64,000 nucleotides of DNA from Candidatus Coprovivens excrementavium (GTDB lineage Bacteria > Bacillota_I > Bacilli_A > RF39 > UBA660). The stretch is from NCBI GenBank assembly GCA_944363975.1, contig CALVVU010000001.1, forward strand, positions 372,001-436,000, written 5' to 3'. The position numbers and the translations under genes are program-made. Positions within the stretch are counted from its first letter, which is position 1; every line of letters starts with the position of its first letter. The notes beneath the pieces are model-generated. The model did no database searches. It was given only the letters and a program-made list of their open reading frames with translations, and had not been told where the DNA came from. This document shows positions 37,738 through 46,956 of this stretch, piece by piece.

Positions 37738-39282
37738 ATGAATTTAGCAGATAATTTAAAAAAGATAAGAAAAGATAATAATTTATCTCAAGAACAATTA
37801 GCCGAGAAATTAGGAGTATCAAGACAATCTGTAAGTAAATGGGAATCTGGTCAGTCATATCCTGAAATGGATAAAGTTTTACAGCTATGTAAGCTATTTA
37901 AACTTAATATAAATGAATTGATAAATGAAAATATATCTGATGTAGTAGAGAAGAAAGCTGTAAATAGAATAAGTAATAAATATATATCTAGTTTTTTTCT
38001 TTATATAACTAAAGTTGTAGATATGTTTAGTTCGATGAAATTTAAACAGATTATATTGTGTTTATTAGAGCAAATGATTATAGCTTTTATAGTTGTAGGC
38101 ATTTTAGTATTTATTGGTTTAATTGGTAGTGGTGTATTTTATAATATATTTAGTTTTTTACCATCAACATTTTTTAATATTTTATATGCTTTAGCTAAAG
38201 GATTATATATATTTATAGCTGTAATACTTGGTGTGGCAGTTATATTACATATATTTAAGATTAGATATTTGGATTATTATGAAATTGTTGATGAAGTTGA
38301 AGATGATGATAAAAGTATCCCAGAAGAGAATTTAAACGAAAATGATTCAACAGATAGTAAAAAAGATAAGAATGTAATATATTTAGAGAAAAAGAAAGAT
38401 AAGGTAATTATACGTGATCCTAAACATTCTAATTTTAGTTTTTTAGCTGGATTAGGAAAGGTAGTAGTTTTCTTTGGAAAATTTATAGCAGGAATGATAT
38501 TATTTTCTTTAGCTATTCTTCTTTTAATATTAGTTGGATTATTGGCTTGTAGTTTTCTATTTATTAAAACAGGATTAATGTTTATTAGTTTGTTTATCTT
38601 ATTAATTGGATGTATTTTATTTAGTATTATTATAATGGAAGGTTTATATAATTTTATCGTTAGTAAGAGAATTAATAAAACAAAAGTATTTATTCTTACA
38701 ATTGTTTCAATTATAATGATTGGTTTAGGTGGTGGTCTTTCAATGATTGCAGTTACTGAATTTGACTATGTTGAAAAAGAGGTACCTAAGGAAAAAGAGA
38801 CTTTTGAAGTTGAAATGAATGATAATTTGAAAGTCCATAGTACTTGTTATTATTGTGATTATATATTTGTTGAGAAAAATATTGATAATGTTCAAATTGA
38901 AGTCGAATATCCCGTTTATGAAAATGTTTCTGTTTATAACTATAACGATTTTATTAATATTTATTCATATAGAAATGATTCGGAAACTATGAAATTAATT
39001 AGGACTGTTATTAAAGATATAAATGAAAAAAAGATATCAAATTATAATGATACATTTAAAGTAGTTATTACAGCTTCTAAAGAGAATATTTCTAAAATAA
39101 AAGGGAATACTGAAGAATATTATGATGAACTAGATAGATTAAGAGAAGAAAATTATAGTTTAAAAGAAAGAAATGAATATTTAGAAAATTTATTGGAATC
39201 AAGTTCATTAAATCTTGTTTATGATGATAATGGTAATATAGTTGGAATAAATGATGATAATTATGAAGAAGAGATAGAATAA
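37738..39282 (+). CDS. XRE-type HTH regulator fused to a membrane protein
   Basis: 514 aa. HTH_3 domain at 1-60 (LSQEQLAEKLGVSRQSVSKWE). Two hydrophobic segments near 100-180, a charged cytoplasmic loop, then a hydrophobic cluster at ~235-340. An extracytoplasmic tail follows, with a Cys pair (STCYYCDY) and a coiled coil near 460-490. A one-protein sensor-regulator is possible but not proven. Upstream, GTTGCAAC (37646-37653) and TGCAAC (37690-37695) could be operators; TATAAT is at 37708-37713. Confidence 0.75.
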   Translation: MNLADNLKKIRKDNNLSQEQLAEKLGVSRQSVSKWESGQSYPEMDKVLQLCKLFKLNINELINENISDVVEKKAVNRISNKYISSFFLYITKVVDMFSSMKFKQIILCLLEQMIIAFIVVGILVFIGLIGSGVFYNIFSFLPSTFFNILYALAKGLYIFIAVILGVAVILHIFKIRYLDYYEIVDEVEDDDKSIPEENLNENDSTDSKKDKNVIYLEKKKDKVIIRDPKHSNFSFLAGLGKVVVFFGKFIAGMILFSLAILLLILVGLLACSFLFIKTGLMFISLFILLIGCILFSIIIMEGLYNFIVSKRINKTKVFILTIVSIIMIGLGGGLSMIAVTEFDYVEKEVPKEKETFEVEMNDNLKVHSTCYYCDYIFVEKNIDNVQIEVEYPVYENVSVYNYNDFINIYSYRNDSETMKLIRTVIKDINEKKISNYNDTFKVVITASKENISKIKGNTEEYYDELDRLREENYSLKERNEYLENLLESSSLNLVYDDNGNIVGINDDNYEEEIE

Positions 39283-39304
39283 TATACTCTCTCTTTTTTT
39301 TGTA

Positions 39305-39313
39305 TGATATAAT
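39305..39313 (+). promoter_or_regulatory. nrdG promoter, extended -10
   Basis: TGATATAAT directly after a T-rich run that ends the upstream gene region. Confidence 0.5.
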
Positions 39314-39333
39314 TTGAATGAGGTAGATGTTTT

Positions 39334-39858
39334 ATGAAAAAAGGTTATGTTAAATTAGCTAATCCAAATATTCAATTAGATAGTATAGTTGATGGAGAAG
39401 GTATTAGAAGTGTTATATGGTTTCAAGGATGTTCTCATAATTGTCCTGGATGTCATAATCCAGAGACTCATGATTTTAATAGTGGATTTGAAGTATCAAT
39501 AGATGAAATGAAGAAGAAGATTGATCACTTAGAATATCAAACGGGTGTTACGTTTTCTGGTGGAGATCCAATGATGCAGATAGAAGCTTTAGAAGAACTT
39601 GCAAAACATGTTCATGAATGTGGAATGAATGTGTGGTGTTATACAGGTTATACTTTTGAAGAATTGTTAGAATTAGCAAAGAAAAATGAACATTATTTAG
39701 AAGCTCTTAAGAATATTGATGTTTTAGTAGATGGAAGATTTATTCTAGATTTAAAAAGTTTTAATGTTCAATTTAGAGGATCTTCCAATCAAAGAATTCT
39801 CGATGTTTCTGAAAGCTTGAAACAGCAAAAAGCAGTAATTATTCCAAAATACAAGTAG
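39334..39858 (+). CDS. nrdG: Anaerobic ribonucleotide reductase activating protein
   Basis: 174 aa radical-SAM enzyme with the cluster motif in GCSHNCPGCHN and SAM motif TFSGGDPM. It generates the glycyl radical on NrdD. nrdD is not in the window, so the usual pair is split. Indicates anaerobic or facultative growth. Confidence 0.93.
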   Translation: MKKGYVKLANPNIQLDSIVDGEGIRSVIWFQGCSHNCPGCHNPETHDFNSGFEVSIDEMKKKIDHLEYQTGVTFSGGDPMMQIEALEELAKHVHECGMNVWCYTGYTFEELLELAKKNEHYLEALKNIDVLVDGRFILDLKSFNVQFRGSSNQRILDVSESLKQQKAVIIPKYK

Positions 39859-39867
39859 AGGTGCATT

Positions 39868-41691
39868 ATGAAAGAAAAAAGTAAATTAATATTGATGACT
39901 TTATGTACACTGATTGCTTTAGGAATTAATCCGTGTGTATGTTTAGAATTATATGAAAATGCAAGCAAGATAGATTATAATAGCGGATTAGAAATTTTAA
40001 GATTAGGATTAATGGGTACTTTTATACTATTTATAGTTATTTATTATTTTATATCTAAAAAAAGAAAAAAAAGTTCATTAATTGTTAAATTATTAAGTTT
40101 AGTTTTTTCTTTATTAATGGTTTTTGGTCTTAGTTATAGTAAATATGGTAATGCATCTTTAGTTTTTAATTCTTTCTTATTTGTTTTATTAGCCATAGTA
40201 ATGGCGATAGGTTATTATATTATTTTTAATATATTAATAAATATGTTATTTGATAAGTTAAATAATTTACAAGTAAAAGAAAGTAAGAATAAATTTATTA
40301 AATTTTTTAAAAAGCATCCTTTTATTATAAGTTTAATTTTTATTTTAATATGTTGGTTGCCTTATATAATTTCTTATTATCCAATTATATTAAGTCCTGA
40401 TCCTAGTTATCAAATTAAACAATTCTTTGGAATAAGAACTAAATATGCAGATTATGCTGTTTTATTAGATGAAAATGTTGTATTAACTAATCATCACCCT
40501 GTTGTTCATACTTTGTTATTAGGTGGTTGTTTAAAGCTGGGACGTTTTTTAGTGAATGATAATTTTGGGTTGTTTATTTATAGTATTATTCAAATATTTA
40601 TTTTATCTATGACTTTAGCTTATACTATTAAGTATATGGTTAATAATAAGGTGTCATTTAAATTTGTTCTATTAAGTTTATTAGTGTATGCTTTAGTTCC
40701 TATGTTTCCTTTATATGCGATGAGTGGAGTTAAAGATGTTATATTTACAGCTTTTATTATTCTTTATATTATAATGTTGCATAAACTTATTAGAAATAAT
40801 GGTAATAAGTTGAAAATTTATCATTATATAGGAATGATTATCTTAATGTTACTTATTATATTGTTTAGAAATAATGGTCTTTATATTATATTGTTATCGT
40901 TTCCTTTTTTGATTTTAAGTATTAAGAAAGATTGGAAACGATTAAGTGTTGTTTTTATTATTACGATAGCTTTATCTACTTGTTATAGTAAAGTGATATT
41001 ACCAGCATTTAAAATAACACCTGGTAGTATTAGAGAGGTTTTATCAATTCCGTTTCAACAAACGGCAAGATATGTTAAGTATCATAGTGATGAACTTACA
41101 GATGAGGAGATAGAGATAATTGATAATATCTTAGGATATGATGATTTAGGAGAGAGGTATGATCCTGAATTAGCTGATCCAGTTAAGAATAAATATAATA
41201 AATATACTACATCAGATGAATTGAAAGAATATTTTGGTGTTTGGTTTGATGGATTAGTAAAACATCCTGGTACTTATATAAATGCTACTATTAATAATAC
41301 TTATGGATATTTTTATCAAGATAAACTATCTTGGTATGTTTATTATAAGTATGATACAAGGATAACTCAGGATGGTTTTGATTATCATTATAATTCTTTG
41401 AGTTCATTAAGAAAAGGTTTATCTAATATAGCCTTGGCTTATCCTTTGATTCCGGTTATAGGATTATTAGCTAACATAAGTTTTGCTACATGGATGGTTT
41501 TTATATTAGTTGGATATTTAATTTATCGTAAAAGATATCGTGATATAGTAGTTTATTTGCCTGCTTTGATATCAATTTTGGTTTGTATAGCTAGTCCAGC
41601 TAATACGTATTTTAGATATGCTTTACCATTTATATTTTCGTTACCTTTGATGTTTTCTTTTGTAATTGATAAAAGCAATAGAAAAAGTTAG
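39868..41691 (+). CDS. Multi-pass membrane protein, DUF6020-like (possible GT-C glycosyltransferase)
   Basis: 607 aa with about 12-14 hydrophobic segments. A signature block WLPYIISYYPIILSPDPSYQ and TNHHPVVHTLLLGG in the first extracytoplasmic loops resembles DUF6020/GT-C-like membrane proteins that use lipid-linked sugars. It is followed by a GT2 polyprenyl-phosphate glycosyltransferase, a logical donor-making partner. No specific acceptor can be named. Confidence 0.72.
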   Translation: MKEKSKLILMTLCTLIALGINPCVCLELYENASKIDYNSGLEILRLGLMGTFILFIVIYYFISKKRKKSSLIVKLLSLVFSLLMVFGLSYSKYGNASLVFNSFLFVLLAIVMAIGYYIIFNILINMLFDKLNNLQVKESKNKFIKFFKKHPFIISLIFILICWLPYIISYYPIILSPDPSYQIKQFFGIRTKYADYAVLLDENVVLTNHHPVVHTLLLGGCLKLGRFLVNDNFGLFIYSIIQIFILSMTLAYTIKYMVNNKVSFKFVLLSLLVYALVPMFPLYAMSGVKDVIFTAFIILYIIMLHKLIRNNGNKLKIYHYIGMIILMLLIILFRNNGLYIILLSFPFLILSIKKDWKRLSVVFIITIALSTCYSKVILPAFKITPGSIREVLSIPFQQTARYVKYHSDELTDEEIEIIDNILGYDDLGERYDPELADPVKNKYNKYTTSDELKEYFGVWFDGLVKHPGTYINATINNTYGYFYQDKLSWYVYYKYDTRITQDGFDYHYNSLSSLRKGLSNIALAYPLIPVIGLLANISFATWMVFILVGYLIYRKRYRDIVVYLPALISILVCIASPANTYFRYALPFIFSLPLMFSFVIDKSNRKS

Positions 41692-41728
41692 AATTTAAGG
41701 TATAATATTATTATTAATGAGGTGTGTT

Positions 41729-42673
41729 ATGAGAAGTGAAAAGAAGAGTATAGCAGTATTAATTCCTTGCTATAACGAAGCAAAAACAATTGAGAAAGTA
41801 GTTAAAGATTATAAAAAAGTATTACCTGAAGCAACAATTTATGTCTATGATAATAATTCTACTGATGGAACAGATGAAATAGCAAGAAAAGCAGGAGCAG
41901 AAGTTAGATATGAATATCGTCAAGGTAAAGGTAATGTTATAAGAACAATGTTTAGAGAGATAGAAGCAGATTGTTACTTAATGATAGATGGAGATGATAC
42001 TTATCCGTCAGAAAATGCTCGTGAAATGTGTGATTTAGTATTAAATGGAAAAGCAGATATGGTAATAGGAGATCGTCTTTCTTCAACATATTTTACAGAA
42101 AATAAAAGACCATTTCACAATTTTGGCAATCGTATTGTAAGATGGTTAATTAATTTTTTATTTAAAAACGAAGTTAAAGATATAATGACAGGATATCGTG
42201 CATTTAGTTACGAATTCGTTAAGGGTTTTCCTGTTTTATCAAAGGGATTTGAAATAGAAACAGAAATGACAATTCATGCCGTAGATAAAAACTTTAAGTT
42301 AGTAGAAGTACCAGTCAATTATCGAGATAGACCAGAAGGATCTGTATCAAAACTAAATACATATAGTGATGGGTTAAAAGTATTAAAGACGATAGCAACA
42401 CTATTTAAAGAATATAAACCAGCAATGTTTTTCAATATGTGGGCGATATTATTATTAATAATTGGGATACTAATTGGTTTACCAGCATATATAGGATATT
42501 TTCAAACAGGATTAGTAGAGAAATTTCCAAGTTTAATAGTAAGTTGTTTTGCAATAATGATGGCTTTATTATTTTGGGTGACTGGAATAATATTACAAGT
42601 AATCGCTAAAAAAGAGAAACAAAATTATGAATTATATTTAAATAGTTTGAAAATAAACGATAGGGAAAAGTAA
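41729..42673 (+). CDS. GT2 polyprenyl-phosphate glycosyltransferase with C-terminal membrane helices
   Basis: 314 aa. GT-A fold: VLIPCYNEAKTIEKV, YDNNSTDGT, DGDDTYP (metal-binding DxD-like) and FEIETEMTIHA, then two transmembrane helices (~230-295). Like DPM1/GtrB proteins it should transfer a sugar from a nucleotide to a lipid phosphate. Start chosen after GAGGTG. Confidence 0.88.
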   Translation: MRSEKKSIAVLIPCYNEAKTIEKVVKDYKKVLPEATIYVYDNNSTDGTDEIARKAGAEVRYEYRQGKGNVIRTMFREIEADCYLMIDGDDTYPSENAREMCDLVLNGKADMVIGDRLSSTYFTENKRPFHNFGNRIVRWLINFLFKNEVKDIMTGYRAFSYEFVKGFPVLSKGFEIETEMTIHAVDKNFKLVEVPVNYRDRPEGSVSKLNTYSDGLKVLKTIATLFKEYKPAMFFNMWAILLLIIGILIGLPAYIGYFQTGLVEKFPSLIVSCFAIMMALLFWVTGIILQVIAKKEKQNYELYLNSLKINDREK

Positions 42674-42693
42674 AAATACTTTTCTTTTTTTTT
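42665..42693 (+). terminator. Terminator after the GT2 gene
   Basis: GAAAAGTA / TACTTTTC hairpin overlapping the stop, then a T run. Confidence 0.8.
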
Positions 42694-42730
42694 AATTTAT
42701 GTATAATAATTTCTTAAGTGGGTGACTTTT

Positions 42731-43522
42731 ATGAGTAATATTAAAATAAAAGATTTAAAATTCTCCTATGATAAAAAAAATTATATTTTTGATAATTTAA
42801 ATTTTACTTTAAGAAAAGATAAAACTCTTAGTATTGTTGGAACAGGAGCTTGTGGTAAAACAACATTATTGAAAATTTTAAATGGTGAACTAGATTATGA
42901 AGGTTCTATTACAATTAATGGACTAGAAGTTAAAGAAGAGAATTTTTTAGAACTAAGAAAATGTATAGCTGTAATATTTAGAGATACTTCTTTTATTACT
43001 GATGTTGTTAAAAATGAATTACGTTTTTCTTTGGAGAATATAAATGAAGACCCTGCTATTATTAAAGAAAAAATAAATGAAATAAATGAGTATTTTGGAA
43101 TTAACAAATTATTAAATAAAAATATTGATAGTTTATCTATAAATGATAAAACTTTAGTAAAGATTTTATCTTATGCTTTAATAGAACCTTCTTATATAGC
43201 TTTAGATGATTTATTAGATGATTTAAATTTAAGAACTAAGATACTATTATTAAATTATTTGAATTCAAAAAATATTTTGTTAATTAATGTAACTACTAAT
43301 ATGGAAGATGTATTATATACGGATTATGTTTTATGTATATATAAAGGGATAAGTGCTATCGATGGTAAAACTTTAGATGTTTTAGAGAATGAAAAACTAT
43401 TAAAAAGATTAGGATTATCGTTACCTTTTATGGTAGATTTATCTATTCAATTAAAACTTTATGGATTAATAAATAAAATTTATTTGAATAAGGAAGCGAT
43501 GGTGAAAAATCTATGGAAATAA
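42731..43522 (+). CDS. ecfA1: EcfA1-like ABC ATPase, divergent
   Basis: 263 aa. Walker A is intact (GTGACGKTT, 37-45). The signature LSGGQ is replaced by LSINDK, and Walker B reads YIALDDLLDD with Asp where the catalytic Glu normally stands. Identification rests on the fold and on the ecfA1-ecfA2-ecfT-truA-rplM-rpsI order conserved in Firmicutes. ATP binding is plausible; hydrolysis is doubtful. Overlaps the next gene by 10 bp. Confidence 0.78.
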   Translation: MSNIKIKDLKFSYDKKNYIFDNLNFTLRKDKTLSIVGTGACGKTTLLKILNGELDYEGSITINGLEVKEENFLELRKCIAVIFRDTSFITDVVKNELRFSLENINEDPAIIKEKINEINEYFGINKLLNKNIDSLSINDKTLVKILSYALIEPSYIALDDLLDDLNLRTKILLLNYLNSKNILLINVTTNMEDVLYTDYVLCIYKGISAIDGKTLDVLENEKLLKRLGLSLPFMVDLSIQLKLYGLINKIYLNKEAMVKNLWK

Positions 43523-44343
43523 TTTTAAATCAATTGTATTGTATAGATAATAAGAAAACATCGATGGAAAAAAAGTATTTAGATGATGTTAATTTAGTAA
43601 TTAATAAAGGTAGTATTGTTGGATTTGTCGGTGAAAATTTAAGAATAATTGGCGATTTGATTATGGCAATTAAAAGACCTAGTAAAGGAGAAGTTAAATT
43701 AGATTCATTGATTATAAAAAGAACTAGTCATATAGATAATGTTTTGAATTTAAGGAAAAAAGTTGGTTGTGTTTATTCTTCTAATATTGATATAGCAATT
43801 GATGAGACAGTAAAATCACTTTTAAAAAAGACAATGAAAAATTATGGCTATAAACCAAGTAATATAACTAAGCACATGGTAGATTCTTTGAAGATTGTTG
43901 GATTAGATGATTCTTTTCTAAACAGAGAAATAAAAACTCTTTCATCTACAGAAATGAAAAAGGTTAAATTAGCTTGTGTTATAAGTTATAATCCTGAAGT
44001 TATAATTTTAGAGAATTTTGAAAAAGGTTTGATATATAGAGAAAGAGAATATTTTAGGAAGTTATTTTTAAAATTAAAAAATAAATTTAAGAAAACAATT
44101 ATATTAATAACAACGGATTTGTCTTTTTTATTTGAAATTGTTGATAAAGTTTTTGTTATCAACAACGGGAAATTAGTTATAAGCGATGATAAAGATATCT
44201 TTTATGAAGATAAATTATATAAGTATGTTGAAATGCCCAATATCATATCTTTTACAAAGTATGCACAACAAGAAGATCATCATATCTCAGAGTATACTGA
44301 TATAAAAGAACTAATAAAGGAATTATATCGTAATGTTAAATAA
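43513..44343 (+). CDS. ecfA2: EcfA2-like ABC ATPase with lost Walker A
   Basis: 276 aa. Where GxxGxGKST should be it has GFVGENLRIIGD (37-48), so the nucleotide-binding Lys is Ile46. The signature is LSSTEMKKV and Walker B ends IILENFEKGL. The overall ABC pattern (LRKKVGCVYSS Q-loop region, ITTDLSFLFEIVDKVFVINNGKL switch region) remains and the frame is intact, so it is maintained as a protein rather than a pseudogene. It overlaps ecfT by 11 bp. Confidence 0.75.
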   Translation: MEIILNQLYCIDNKKTSMEKKYLDDVNLVINKGSIVGFVGENLRIIGDLIMAIKRPSKGEVKLDSLIIKRTSHIDNVLNLRKKVGCVYSSNIDIAIDETVKSLLKKTMKNYGYKPSNITKHMVDSLKIVGLDDSFLNREIKTLSSTEMKKVKLACVISYNPEVIILENFEKGLIYREREYFRKLFLKLKNKFKKTIILITTDLSFLFEIVDKVFVINNGKLVISDDKDIFYEDKLYKYVEMPNIISFTKYAQQEDHHISEYTDIKELIKELYRNVK

Positions 44344-45079
44344 ATATGATTATTTATATAATGGGGAAGAGTCATTATTAATATTAATTAATCCAGTTAT
44401 TAAATTATTTGGTTTATTTATATATATATTATTAATTTTATTAAAGTTTGATCGTTTGTTATTTATAATTAATATTGGATTGGTTTTTCTTTTAATATTA
44501 TTAAGTAATGTAAAATTAACCAAATATTTAAAAATAATATGGAAGTTAAAATATCTTATTATTTTATTATATGCTTACTTGTATTATAAAAATCTTGAAA
44601 TTGTAGAAATAAATATTATTATATTTAAATTAATATTTTTATTAATGTATATATGGGTGATTATATATACAACAAATAAAGAAGAATTGAGTAGGGGATT
44701 ATCTATTATATTGAATAAAATTAATTTGATTGGTATTCCTATTAAGAAGATAACGATGTTTTTTATTAATGTTTATTCATTTATTGAGTATTTTATTGAT
44801 ACATATAATGAATATATTAATAAGATTGAAAGAGAAGGAAAAGTTTTTTTAGATAGTAATATTTTTAATAAATTAGTAATATTTTTTAAAAATTTTAAAA
44901 TAATATGGCAGATTAGTTATAGGAAGTTAAATTTAAGGAAAAAAGATTTGAAATATCGTTTATTTGATACAAAGGAAGTAAGTAAATATAAATATCGTAG
45001 AAGATTATGTCTTTTTGATTATTTATATGTTTTAATAAATATAGGAATGATAGTTTATTATATATTGAAGGTGAGATAG
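44333..45079 (+). CDS. ecfT: EcfT-like transmembrane protein, divergent
   Basis: 248 aa with four or five hydrophobic segments in the first half and a basic C-terminal region. The coupling-helix ARG motif of EcfT appears only as INKIEREGKVF. Position between ecfA2 and truA supports the assignment. Extremely rich in Ile, Leu, Tyr and Lys. It ends immediately before the truA start. Confidence 0.68.
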   Translation: MLNKYDYLYNGEESLLILINPVIKLFGLFIYILLILLKFDRLLFIINIGLVFLLILLSNVKLTKYLKIIWKLKYLIILLYAYLYYKNLEIVEINIIIFKLIFLLMYIWVIIYTTNKEELSRGLSIILNKINLIGIPIKKITMFFINVYSFIEYFIDTYNEYINKIEREGKVFLDSNIFNKLVIFFKNFKIIWQISYRKLNLRKKDLKYRLFDTKEVSKYKYRRRLCLFDYLYVLINIGMIVYYILKVR

Positions 45080-45799
45080 ATGAATTATTTAATGACAATT
45101 TCTTATGATGGTAGTAAATTTTGGGGATTTCAAAGATTAAATGAAGAAAATAGTATTCAAAAGTGTTTGGAGAATGCTTTATCTAAGATAAATAAAAAAG
45201 AAGTGGTAGTTAAAGGAGCTGGTAGAACAGATCGAGGAGTTCATGCAAATGGTCAATGTGTATCTTTTAAGTTAGATATTAAGATAGAAAATGACGGTTT
45301 AAAAAAAGCTCTTAATTCAATTCTTAAACCTTATATTTATGTAAAAAAAATAGAAGTTGTTGATGATAATTTTCACGCTCGTTTTAATGTTTTAAGAAAA
45401 AAATATATTTATAAAATAAATTTAGGTGAATATAATCCTTTATTAAGTGATTATGTTTATCAAACAGAGTATAAATTAGATATAAAAAAAATGAGAGAAG
45501 TAGCTGATTTGTATTTAGGAGTGCATAATTTTCATAATTTTGTATCAGGTGAAAGAAATGATAGTACAGCGATTATTTATGATATTGAATTTATAAGAGA
45601 GGGAGATATTTTAAATATTTCTTTTATTGGAAAAAGCTTTTATCGATATATGGTAAGAAATTTGGTTGGAATGATGATAGAAGTTGGCCGTGGAAAAGAA
45701 GAAATAGTAAAAGTTGTTGAAATGCTTGATTCAACAGATGAAATAAATGGTTATACTGCACCAGCTTGTGGTCTTTATTTAGACAAAATTGAATATTAA
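45080..45799 (+). CDS. truA: tRNA pseudouridine(38-40) synthase TruA
   Basis: 239 aa. Catalytic Asp in GAGRTDRGVHANGQ; later motifs FHARFN, FIGKSFYRYMVRNLVG. Modifies the tRNA anticodon stem-loop. Standard neighbour of ecfT and rplM. Confidence 0.95.
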   Translation: MNYLMTISYDGSKFWGFQRLNEENSIQKCLENALSKINKKEVVVKGAGRTDRGVHANGQCVSFKLDIKIENDGLKKALNSILKPYIYVKKIEVVDDNFHARFNVLRKKYIYKINLGEYNPLLSDYVYQTEYKLDIKKMREVADLYLGVHNFHNFVSGERNDSTAIIYDIEFIREGDILNISFIGKSFYRYMVRNLVGMMIEVGRGKEEIVKVVEMLDSTDEINGYTAPACGLYLDKIEY

Positions 45800-45852
45800 A
45801 ATTGATAAATAGTAAATATGAGAAAAAAAATGACAAAAAACAGAGATTTTAT

Positions 45853-45962
45853 TTGACTTTTACTGGAGTTTCTCATATAATTTTAACTGGTACATTTTAT
45901 TTGTTGGAGTTTGTTAGCCTTGGGAAAGCGAAGCAGATGAAAACGATGAAAGGAAATTTGAT
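45853..45962 (+). promoter_or_regulatory. rplM-rpsI promoter and leader
   Basis: TTGACT (45853-45858), 17-bp spacer, TATAAT (45876-45881). The ~75-nt leader contains TTAGCCTTGGGAAAGCGAAG and GATGAAAACGATGAAAGG, similar in character to r-protein L13 leaders that may bind the protein for feedback control. The promoter call is firm; the autoregulatory role is inferred. Confidence 0.6.
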
Positions 45963-46394
45963 ATGAATACATTTATGGAAAAGAAAGAAACTGTTGAACG
46001 TAAATGGTATGTTGTCGATGCTGAAGGTCAAACTTTAGGTAGACTTGCTACTAAAGTTGCTATGGTATTAAATGGTAAACATAAAGCCACTTATACACCA
46101 CACATCGACTGTGGAGACTACGTTATTGTAGTTAATGCAGACAAAGTTAAGTTGACTGGAAATAAACTAATGGATAAAAAATATTATAACCATAGTGGAT
46201 ATCCAGGAGGACTAAGAGAGAGAAACGCTAAAACAATGATCGAAAAATATCCAGAAGAAATGATTGAAAGAGCTGTTAAAGGTATGTTACCTAAAGGTAG
46301 ATTAGGAAGAGCTATGAATAAAAAGTTATTTGTATATGCTGGACCTGATCACAAACATCAAGCTCAAAAACCAATCGAATTAAAAATTAACTAG
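45963..46394 (+). CDS. rplM: 50S ribosomal protein L13
   Basis: 143 aa. [37 protein letters not shown] and [12 protein letters not shown] are diagnostic. Cotranscribed with rpsI. Confidence 0.97.
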   Translation: MNTFMEKKETVERKWYVVDAEGQTLGRLATKVAMVLNGKHKATYTPHIDCGDYVIVVNADKVKLTGNKLMDKKYYNHSGYPGGLRERNAKTMIEKYPEEMIERAVKGMLPKGRLGRAMNKKLFVYAGPDHKHQAQKPIELKIN

Positions 46395-46407
46395 GAGGTT
46401 TTAATTT

Positions 46408-46824
46408 ATGGCTAAACAAGTATGGACTGCTACTGGACGTAGAAAACGTTCTGTTGCTCAAGTTAGAATGACTGCAGGAACTGGTAAAATTACTGTTAAT
46501 GGTGTAGATGTTAACGAATATTTACCTTTTGCTGTATTAGTAATGGATTTAAAACAACCATTAGTTGCTACTGGTAATGAGGATAAATTCGATATTGATG
46601 TTACTGTTAAAGGTGGAGGTTTCTCTGGTCAAACAGGTGCTATTCGTTTAGGTATAACTCGTGCTTTATTAGCTTTTGATGCTGATGCTGATCAAGGCAG
46701 AGAAGATGCTTATAGAAAAGTTCTTAAAACTGCTGGATTTATTACACGTGATCCAAGAAGTAAAGAACGTAAAAAACCTGGTCTTAAAAAAGCACGTCGT
46801 GCTCCACAATTCTCAAAACGTTAG
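46408..46824 (+). CDS. rpsI: 30S ribosomal protein S9
   Basis: 138 aa, with N-terminal [15 protein letters not shown] and the universal C-terminus [11 protein letters not shown] that reaches the P-site tRNA. Usual partner of rplM; AGGAGG site. Confidence 0.97.
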   Translation: MAKQVWTATGRRKRSVAQVRMTAGTGKITVNGVDVNEYLPFAVLVMDLKQPLVATGNEDKFDIDVTVKGGGFSGQTGAIRLGITRALLAFDADADQGREDAYRKVLKTAGFITRDPRSKERKKPGLKKARRAPQFSKR

Positions 46825-46834
46825 AAAGTTTTAT

Positions 46835-46858
46835 ACCACACAATTTGTGTGGTTTTTC
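46835..46858 (+). terminator. Terminator after rpsI
   Basis: ACCACACA / TGTGTGGT hairpin with TTTTT. Confidence 0.85.
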
Positions 46859-46956
46859 TTTTGTCAAATTTGTGTTATATATGTTTTTTATTTAAAACAT
46901 TATTGCTATCTTATTTTATTTTTTTTATAATTATAGTATGGTTGGAAGGTGATACA

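Noticed and set aside
42731-44343. Pseudogenes for the ECF ATPases
   Set aside because: Frames are complete, overlapping and full length; motif loss without stops or frameshifts argues for a maintained protein.
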